From contig KL197710.1 in assembly GCA_000697665.1 (NCBI GenBank), positions 2,269,036 through 2,333,035 on the forward strand: a stretch of DNA of 64,000 bases, read 5' to 3'. The notes below the pieces were generated by a model. It was not told the DNA's origin and made no database searches. It saw only the letters and a program-made list of their open reading frames with translations. A program made the translations under genes and the position numbers. Origin of the DNA: Jaapia argillacea MUCL 33604. Lineage: Eukaryota > Basidiomycota > Agaricomycetes > Jaapiales > Jaapiaceae. Shown here in pieces: positions 56,403 to 64,000 of the stretch; within the stretch, counting starts at the first letter, position 1; each line of letters begins with the position of its first letter.

Positions 56403-57440
56403 TGTGTTGTCGTACAACTCAGAGAGAAACAGAGGAGCTAAATGACAAAACTCTTCTTCGACATATCCAATTTTGGAAATGTTATATATCTGCTTCGGAG
56501 ATTGGGTCCGAACACTCATCCCCTGCTACTCAAGCTGGCGAAACCATCCATGTTTCCTCATCCTGAGTATCATTATCGTCCTGGATATCTCCATCCCTCA
56601 TCAAGAGAAGCCTTCGTTCACCGTTCTCCCAACAGTGCTTGAATGAAGGAAGCAAGGTTCACGACCTTCTGACCACCTTCCCTTCTCCAAACACAAAGTT
56701 CCCGTTTCACCCCGAGTTCAAGAGCTCTAGGATCTACCTCTATTGGTAGTAACTCTCTTCCACACTGCGCAATCCAGTCGTGTGACCAAAACTAGGACTC
56801 CAGTTCTACAGTCGAGCCCACAAGGAGGGTGGAGGTGGCAAGTCGAGATCCATTCGAACCGGTATGAAGGTATAGGAAGCCGGTACAAGCAGTCTGGTAC
56901 AAGAATCACAGAAGTGTCTCCATTGTAAATGACACCAAGCGCAGAAAGAATCAAGTGCGAATGGCGTGATAAGAAATGGAATAGATCATCTTGGCTTCAA
57001 AATTGACCTATCCGACCATGGCGACACGCCGGATCAGAAGAGTACCTCGAAGCCGTGAAGAAAACGAAAGAGAGACGATGATGAACATGGTTTCCTCCTT
57101 CTGTAGGTTTTCCTGCAGGAGGGGGGAAACATGATCAATCAATTCTCCCACGCGGGAACGCTGGGCGGAGGCAGGAATCGAAAGAGAGAAAGACGGAGAA
57201 ATGTATCCCAACGATGTGATAAACACGAATCGATCGAATCTCCAGATAAAACGAGACGAACGAGGATGAAGGGAGAGGCGTCAATGTTGGCTACACATTG
57301 ACCTCGACAGATTGTGGGTAAGAGCAATCCGGGAGGCTTCGATAGAGCCGAATGAGATCACGCACACAACGAGGTCGGAGACGATATGGTATCTTGGTGT
57401 CTGGATATCGATACAATCTGGGAAAAATACATGGTGGGGA
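56403..57440. other. Intergenic region, no gene seen
   Basis: This 1,038-bp gap between two minus-strand genes is the longest in the window. Short open frames on both strands carry no recognisable motif. It must hold the promoter of the dehydrogenase gene and the 3' UTR of the DUF1764 gene. I cannot rule out a non-coding RNA. Confidence 0.35.
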
Positions 57441-58097
57441 CTAAAAACCTGGTAGATGAGGGACCGGTGAGGACACGAGGTACAGGATGAGGTGTAGGTA
57501 GGACTTACAACATTGACAATCGAATGGACATAAGGGTGTATCTGGATGCGCAGTGGGTGCGAGCCAGAAAAAGGAAGTGATCGAGGAACGTACCACCTCC
57601 CTGCTCTGTGATCCCAAGCTCATCTTCTTTGTACACGCTGAATCCCTCTTCTGTCTTCCGTCCTGTAAAAATCTCATCAGATAAAGTCGATCGACATGGG
57701 AGAAGAAAGACGTACTGTGCCCACTCCCCCTCGAGTCTTTAAACCGATCTTCAGCTTCCTTGCTGTCCTGCTTCACTTTCCTCTTCTTCGCCACTTCGAA
57801 ACTATCAGCAGCTTTCTCCAACTTTGACCGTTTGGCGCTGGCAACGGCAACTAGACGTGATGAAGGATCGACAATGGTTTCGGGAGCAGGACGTTTCTTG
57901 GATTGCTTCGACTGAGCGTCAGGACTTTTCGATTCATCAACATCAATGGTAGTCGCAGCCCCCCCGTCCTTCTTCTTCCTCTTCTTTGCCTCGACACCAG
58001 CTGACGATGAAGACGATGCCACGGGTTCCACCACTTTCGCTTTACCCTTAGCCTTTCCCGCACCCGCAAAAATGTCGTCTATTTCCGACTTGGGCAT
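57441..58097 (-). CDS. DUF1764 family protein
   Basis: A conserved eukaryotic protein of unknown function. The start MPKSEIDDIFAGAGKAKGKA at 58097 is the family's typical N terminus (SEIDDIF). A Lys/Ser-rich nuclear-type linker (AKKRKKKDGG, KKRKVKQDSKEAEDRF) follows, then KDSRGSGHRRKTEEGFSVYK and EDELGITEQGG and, after an intron, DTPLCPFDCQCCF. The family ends with CPFDCxCCF; to reach that end the last intron must leave only eight bases of final exon (G TTT TAG after a split Cys codon), at 57441-57448. Without that splice the frame would run on through 20-odd unrelated residues to the same stop. Three introns in all. Confidence 0.85.
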   Translation of the reverse strand: MPKSEIDDIFAGAGKAKGKAKVVEPVASSSSSAGVEAKKRKKKDGGAATTIDVDESKSPDAQSKQSKKRPAPETIVDPSSRLVAVASAKRSKLEKAADSFEVAKKRKVKQDSKEAEDRFKDSRGSGHSTSFFSHVDRLYLMRFLQDGRQKRDSACTKKMSLGSQSREVVRSSITSFFWLAPTAHPDTPLCPFDCQCCKSYLHLILYLVSSPVPHLPGF

Positions 58098-58601
58098 GGC
58101 CAGCAGGAGATGCGTCCCGCTCACCGTCGGAGAAATCAGAAGAGGATAAGAGTGGATGGTTCACGAGGTCAAGCATCGTCAGCGCTTGCCTCGAAATTTT
58201 TATGGGAGTAACGGCGTCACAGCGGGTGTCACCCATCAAACTTCGGACAAATGGAATTAATCCGGGATCAACGTCAGGACTGCGTTGGGCTTCATGGGGC
58301 CTCGTAGAGTGATGCAGACGGCGGCGAAAGAAGGCTGGGCGACGGGAAGAGCGGGGGGGAGGGGATGCAAGCGAGAATTCGGGGGCTGAGCGACGCTGCA
58401 GAACCGTGGCCTGAATTGGAAGGTGGTGAATTAGTGCTTCCACAATCGAACGGTCAACCCGGCTGAGCATAGTCAACACCAATTGTTCGGATTTTGGAGA
58501 GGTCATGTTGTGAGTTACGTCTCTGGTTTACCATTCGTCAGTTCCCTCATTCCCTATCGCTATTTCTCCGTTTTCCAAGGCCACAAAATGGCAGTCAAGA
58601 T
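58098..58601. promoter_or_regulatory. Divergent promoter of the DUF1764 and SWI1 genes
   Basis: This 504-bp gap separates divergent starts. I see no distinct motif. An ATG at 58588 in another frame precedes the SWI1 start by 14 bp and could be an upstream start. Confidence 0.4.
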
Positions 58602-61600
58602 ATGTTTTCCCACAGGCAACAGCAGTCGATGCCCTCGTCGTTTTTGCCTTCCACCCCTTCAAATCCCGGGCAAGAAAGCAATCCGTACTTCAATCTCGAC
58701 GCATCGCAGGCAGCGAAGCAGATGGCGGCTCTAAATGCCGCTAGTTTGGCCCGAATGAGCAACCGCTCTGCACCAGGCGGAACCTCGGCCTCATTTCTCG
58801 GAGCAACTTCGAATACCAATTTCAACGTTTTGGCCCAACAAGGCGATCCTCAAAACGATATCTCCACAACGCCTTTTAATCCCCAGGCACCAAATCATCA
58901 GCCGAACATCATCCCAATCTTCACAAACCCGGCTCCCGATCACTCCATGTCTCATCCTCCCACTGCTCCCCGTCCGCAGAACAACCAACTCCAGAACCAG
59001 CAGAACCTTCAGGCTCGCAGACGTGGCTTCCTCACCTCCCTCGCTACCCTGCACATCCAACGGAATACTCCTCTTCCCCCCGCATTGACAGGTGTCCAGT
59101 ACCCGCCTAATTACGACCCGGGAAATTCACAATGGAAATCTCTCGAATGCCCTGATCTCGGTTTCGTTCGTTTGGCGGGCAAAGATATTGACTTGTTTCG
59201 GCTATGGGGCACTGTATTGCAGGCCGGTGGGCTAGCCAAGGTGCGTTCTCACTTGCTTATCTCCCTGACTGTGCTTTACGAGAACTCTCGTCACGTCTCT
59301 CCGCCACAGGTCAATCAACAAAACGCTTGGAGTAGCCTCTTGGCTCATTTTGATTTACCTGAGCATTTCCCCAGCCAACCAGCCCAACCCGTCGTTCCTG
59401 TCCTTACCCAACTCTACATCACCCTCCTCGCCCCTTTCGACGACCAATACCGACGAAATATGATGAACCAACAACAGAAGGCTATGCTAGCCGCTCAACA
59501 AGCGCAGGGACCCCAGACGCCCGCACGACAAGTGGGTCAAATGCCTGGACCTCCTGGCATGAATCTCCAGCAGCCTCCCGGACGTCCACAACAACCAGGA
59601 TTCCCGGGGCAAGCCGGTCAGATACCCAATGGGACCATGCCAAACATGAACATGATGGGGATGGGTATGATGGCCCAGCAGCCAGGTGCTGCTGTATCCA
59701 ACCCTATACATATACCACCAGCACCTGGAGCTCCCCAGTTTCCTGGCGCGCAGCCTATGCCTTCCCAAACCCCACACCCACCATCCAATGGACATGGTGT
59801 ACCTGCAGACGCTCGTCCTCCCGTACTCAGCTCCATGCCCTCGTCAGACTCGCTGACGGGTGGGATGTCAGGGATGAACCCGATTCATCCGGTTCCTCAG
59901 CCCAATGGAGCGTCCATGGTGGGGGGTCCCAGCCAGTCGTTGGATATGAGCATGTCTGCCGAGCTCGATGGTGACGCAGAGGGGAAGAAGAGGAAATCTC
60001 GGGAATCGGAGGAATCAGACGGAAAACGTGCCCGAGCTAGAACAGGTGAGTCACCGTCGATAACCCTCCGCCCCATCACACTCCACGGGATGCTGACCCT
60101 AATAACGAGGTGGATCTGAACCCCCAGATTCATTCACTGTGAGTCCACAGAACTTTATCTGATAGATGTAACGTTCTTGTACTAAACCTTTTTCGCCGGT
60201 GCTTTTAGGGTCTTCCCCAGAATGCCGCAGCTCCGTTTGCCGCCACACCCATGCCGCCTCGTGTTCAACCATCGCGAAGGAAGATCGAATATGTCCCATT
60301 TGCGAGGGAGGTGGAGACGTATGGTGGGCGCGACCTGAACCACATCGAAGATGAGCTTGTCAGAGTCTCCAGAGGGCGCCCGCTGCGAGACATCAATGAA
60401 TGGGGCAACGTCGATATTGAAGCCTTGACGATGTCCATTCGGTCACGGTTGGCGGTAGAGTTGTCATACGCTTTGACAACTTTCACGCTACTGTCGACCA
60501 TGAGAGGTCAAACTCCTACGTCGGGTTTCCCAATCTTTCAATGCCAGGATCTCTTGGAGGAGACCCTCGATTTGTTGGAGGACATCGCTTTTGATGGTGT
60601 CGAGGAGGAGGAGGACTTCAAAGTGCCGAATGGTGACGACCACATAGTCACGCATCGCGAGATTGTCAATACTGTGCATGACGAGGGGAATCAGCCCTTC
60701 ATATCGTTGGATAAGAAGCAGGGCTCCAAAGGTTCCGAAAGAGGACCACGACAGAGGCCAGGCGACCTGATCTTAACGATTATGAACATCTTGCGCAACC
60801 TCTCTATCATTCCCGACAACCAGCAGTACCTCGCACTCCAAACTCGCCTGTTCGATCTCGTTCTCCAGGTATGTCGCGCGACATACGACAAAGATGGCGG
60901 GCTATTTGATACAATCCGTCCCACATCCCCAGTCCTCTCTCTTGCCGACTTGATCATTGTACGAAAGGACGCCCTCAATATCCTACTCAACACCGCCGGT
61001 ACACTCCAGTTATCAGCGTCGAAAACTCCCTCTTCAAGAGAGATGCGCAATGCGGCGAGAGCTTTCGAATTGATGGTATCGTTCTTGGTGGACAAAGTTG
61101 AGGCGGTTACCCCCATGGGTTGCGTGATGATGTCCGGTGTACCATTAAATGGTAACCTGAAACCTCCGACGACAGCGGACGTTGCCCTGGAAGTCTTCAC
61201 GCGACTCTGCCAACCTGACTCCAACCGGCGGGTCATCTCAAAGTCGGTCCCTCAAGATTGGCTTTGGCTTCTCCTTGAAGCTCTCATTCATCGATTGCCC
61301 TTGTCGGACGTCGACTATCAAATCGCCATGCGAGATCAATGGCTAAGCTACATCGAGAAGACTATCATGGCCATCTATTCTGTCACCTTCATGGCTCCAC
61401 CGGTGCTGAAGAATAAGATCAAGAAGAATCGGACTCTCGCTTTTGGGAGTGTGATGTTGCGAGTGGTGAAGAAGTTCATGCTTTATTCCGCCCCCGACGT
61501 GCGGGTGTTCTTTGTCGTGAGCGCTCGTAGGGCGGTGGAGGCAATGAAGCTGGTTGACGATGGCGCCGATGCATTTGATACGGGTAGCTCGTCCGCTGCT

Positions 61601-61771
61601 CCTGTCATGGCTTTCGGTATGGGGTATGGTGAGGCTGGAGAAGCGAGGGTAGAGCTTGGCACAGGACTTCTCGGTGGTCACCAGGATGAGGTTACGTGGG
61701 GCATCCTCCTGCAACCACAGTTGGACGATGTCATGTTTTCGGAACTGGACAGTCTAGCGAGAGTTGGTTGA
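58602..61771 (+). CDS. SWI1: SWI/SNF complex ARID subunit Swi1
   Basis: Swi1 is the ARID-bearing subunit of the SWI/SNF chromatin remodeller. The start is MFSHRQQQSMPSSFLPSTPS at 58602, then a Gln/Asn/Pro-rich region. The ARID domain spans RRGFLTSLATLHIQRNTPLP, LGFVRLAGKDIDLFRLWGTV, LQAGGLAK | VNQQNAWSSLLAHFDLPEH and VLTQLYITLLAPFDDQYRRN; an intron lies inside it (about 59240-59310). A long Gln/Pro/Met-rich segment and an acidic-basic patch (GDAEGKKRKSRESEESDGKR) precede two more introns (near 60045 and 60138). The C-terminal exon has VEYVPFAREVETYGGRDLNH-like sequence (KIEYVPFAREVETYGG), VELSYALTTFTLLSTM and LTIMNILRNLSIIPDNQQYL, helical repeats of the Swi1 C-terminal region. About 980 residues; the stop is at 61769-61771. 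Confidence 0.88.
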
Positions 61772-62019
61772 TCCCGATGTCCGTTGTTTTCTATCGTCTT
61801 GGAAGCTCTGTCATAGCTATCGTGTACATTTAATTTATCCTTGGTCAAGCCGTGAACGGAACATTTGTTCACTGGTGATTTGTCACTGACTGCGGCATCG
61901 GAGCCCATATCGCAAAGTGATGGCAGGCCTGTGGCTGTTGCGCTGTGTTACGAACATGGCCAGTGGATTTCTATCACAAGCTTTCTCCATAACTATCACC
62001 ACCGACCACGAACCCAGCA

Positions 62020-64000
62020 ATGGAGACAAGCATGAACGTTGAATCTTCCTTGGTACTACCGCCAACCTACTCCCAATATGAAGGCGTCGACCAGCCAGCC
62101 GATGCTGGTGTGGATCCGGAAATCCTCGTCATCCCGGCGTCTGATTCTGTCCAGTTTCAGAGTGGACATCTGGGCGTAGATGGAGAGAGAGCTGCTGTTG
62201 AAGGCGAGTTGCATATCAAGGGAGCTGAAGCAGGACGTTGGAACAAAGTGTGCGTGTAACACATTGCTCTCATTTCGTTTGTAGGTTCACTCACATAACC
62301 CCTCATCAAGAACTGTGGGCTTGCGTTCCGTCGAGTCATCGTACGGAACCTCCGTAGAGCTCGCATTGACCGAAATCACGCTATTTTCATCAAGAGGCGA
62401 CACCGATCAACTCCCGACGTCGTTCCCGTTTTCGATCCCCCTCCCGTTGGATACTTCTCAGTGTTTGCACACTGCACATTCATCTCTGGCCCATATCCTG
62501 ACGGCGAGCTTGCACCCCGACGACCCCGAGGGTTACGCGGTGTCCAAATCTATCACTGTTCACACCAGAAGATATTCCTCGCACTCATCTGGGGTCGGAA
62601 TCTCCCCACGGGAGCTTAGATTGGATACCCCCACGCTTGTCGAGGCGCAGGTTCCGCGCACGACGTTCAAGGTGGGCGAACTTGTCCCCGTTTATGTGAC
62701 AATACCCCCACCCCCTAGAGAACTCGTCGTGGATCAGGGTGTGAGGTTGCGGAACATCAGGGTGGAACTCGTGCGGATAATTCGGATTCGACGAGAGGAT
62801 GATGAAGACAGTACAGCGTCTGATTCTGATCAATCGGACGACGACGATAATGATGTCGAGGACAGCAAAGGTGCCAGCGGCAAGGACAGCGAAGTCTCGT
62901 CTTCGAGTCAACGGCCACCGTCGCCTTCATCTCATTGGAGATCTCTAAAGACGGTCATCGCTCGCTCTGGCGCGCCATGCCGTTTTCATCCCACACGACC
63001 TGTCCGGCTTCGTTTCATCTTACATCCTTACCTTCCGTCCGGTTCTCCTCCTCAGCTTCCTTCAGACCTATCGACACGAAATTTCTTGAATTTCGATACC
63101 GACTCTGATTGTGCCTCGATCTCACAAACTACCGTCCTTCACTCGGTCTCCTTCCGCCTCCACGTGTATGCCACTTTTGTTGACATGTCGAACCGTATCG
63201 AAAGGGCCTGCAAGCTGTCGACGCCTATCATTTTCTTACCTCCCGCTGCACCTTTACCCCAAGTGGATGATTCTTTGGCTGAAGATTATCGGAAAAAGCA
63301 TGATCGACCTCCTGCGAAGACCACTCGCCGTGAGGATGCTGAAGCAAGTGCACCTCATTACGATGGCGTGCCAGGTCCCAGCGTGGTCACAAACGGTGCC
63401 CCACCACCTTTCGAAGAGCGGGAAGCTCCTCCACCCTTCTTCTCCACATTAGCCGAGGCATCGACCTCCAGTCGACTCCCCACTTTCGTCGAATCTGAGA
63501 GTGATATATTCGTCCCCCCAGCTGAGGATCCAGCTCTTGGGCCTCTCGCACCACCTCCAACTCAGGATAGCATTGAAGGCGAGGGGATCTTGTTTGGATT
63601 CTCCTCTGAGGAACAATTCGATGGCCACGTCGAGAATATTCCTCGTTCATCCAGCCCACCTCCCCCGACAATTGAAATGGCACGGACAGATCCAGATGTT
63701 ACGCAGTTGGCCGGATTAGAACAGCCAAGGCATGTCATCGAGGCGTTGGAATTAGCTTTGGAGCAACATGAAGAAGCGGCCAGGGGAGGTGATTTACCTC
63801 CACCTCCACCTCCCTTGGATGATCCAGCTGATCCTCCGCCATCAATCGATTCCGATTTTCGCTCCGTTGATGGGCATCATCAAGCCCCTCGTTCGCTTTC
63901 GCCTCCTAGGCCAACGTATGCACATCCTCCGTCGGGGCTACCTGGTCCACCTCCGATGTCGAATCTCCCGAACCAAGCTCACGTTCCTCATGGACATGCA
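62020..64000 (+). CDS. Arrestin-like trafficking adaptor (3' end beyond window)
   Basis: The start is METSMNVESSLVLPPTYSQY at 62020; an intron (about 62249-62285) joins RWNKV to a long exon still open at 64000. Arrestin-fold-like strands follow: VESSYGTSVELALTEITLFS, TSFPFSIPLPLDTSQ, LTASLHPDDPEGYAVSKSIT, FKVGELVPVYVTIPPPPREL, LRNIRVELVRIIRIRRED, GAPCRFHPTRPVRLRFILHP and TTVLHSVSFRLHVYATFVDM. This alternation of strands with a VxRxxFxxGExVPVxV-type motif is what alpha-arrestins and Bul-type adaptors show; they link Rsp5 ubiquitin ligase to membrane cargo. LPPTYSQY and later PPPFEEREAP could be PY-like Rsp5 sites (PPTY fits PPxY). The tail is Pro-rich and disordered. Family placement is fair; cargo unknown. 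Confidence 0.65.

Noticed and set aside
1-64000. LTR elements, virus-derived genes, LINEs, DNA transposons or CRISPR
   Set aside because: No reverse transcriptase, integrase, capsid or transposase motifs and no long terminal repeats were seen on either strand.

Overview
The window looks like a gene-dense chromosome segment of a basidiomycete fungus, probably Agaricomycotina. The signs are many short GT-AG introns (about 45-85 nt), intergenic gaps mostly of 0.1-1 kb, CT-rich leaders, and families such as GH131, Mmm1 (ERMES), Fap7, a Rap1-type BRCT-Myb protein, a CNH protein and basidiomycete-style F-box paralogs. I recognise no transposon, virus-like element, rRNA, tRNA or CRISPR array. All gene models were spliced by eye, so inner exon borders are provisional unless stated. 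Every start given is a real ATG.

Left third (1-23.4 kb): a TMEM135-like membrane protein (cut by the left edge), a multi-LIM protein, a predicted seven-pass membrane protein with a very long disordered tail, a membrane-anchored J-protein, an acyl-CoA synthetase ending in a peroxisomal AKL signal, a large CNH plus GYF protein, TFIIH cyclin H, a secreted single-pass surface protein, a DUF7726-like nuclear protein and the Fap7/AK6 ribosome-assembly NTPase.

Middle (23.9-41.9 kb): a second predicted seven-pass protein, RNA polymerase III subunit RPC5/Rpc37, an unrecognised helical protein, a GH131 beta-glucanase, an unrecognised disordered protein, three tandem F-box paralogs and a tubulin-tyrosine-ligase-like protein.

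Right (42-64 kb): the most unusual part is a tandem array of four MMM1-like genes (42.1-49.0 kb) ending in an intact CDK11-type kinase gene. MMM1 copies C and D carry, in or just ahead of their reading frame, a leader resembling the start of the kinase gene; copy B keeps only its end, and a broken kinase 5' fragment lies between copies B and C. This points to repeated duplication of an MMM1-CDK11 gene pair with fusion of kinase 5' sequence to MMM1. After a hairpin-bearing tandem repeat come a Rap1-like telomere protein gene with two TTAGGG motifs just upstream of its ATG, mitochondrial D-2-hydroxyglutarate dehydrogenase, a DUF1764 protein, the SWI/SNF ARID subunit Swi1 and an arrestin-like protein cut by the right edge.
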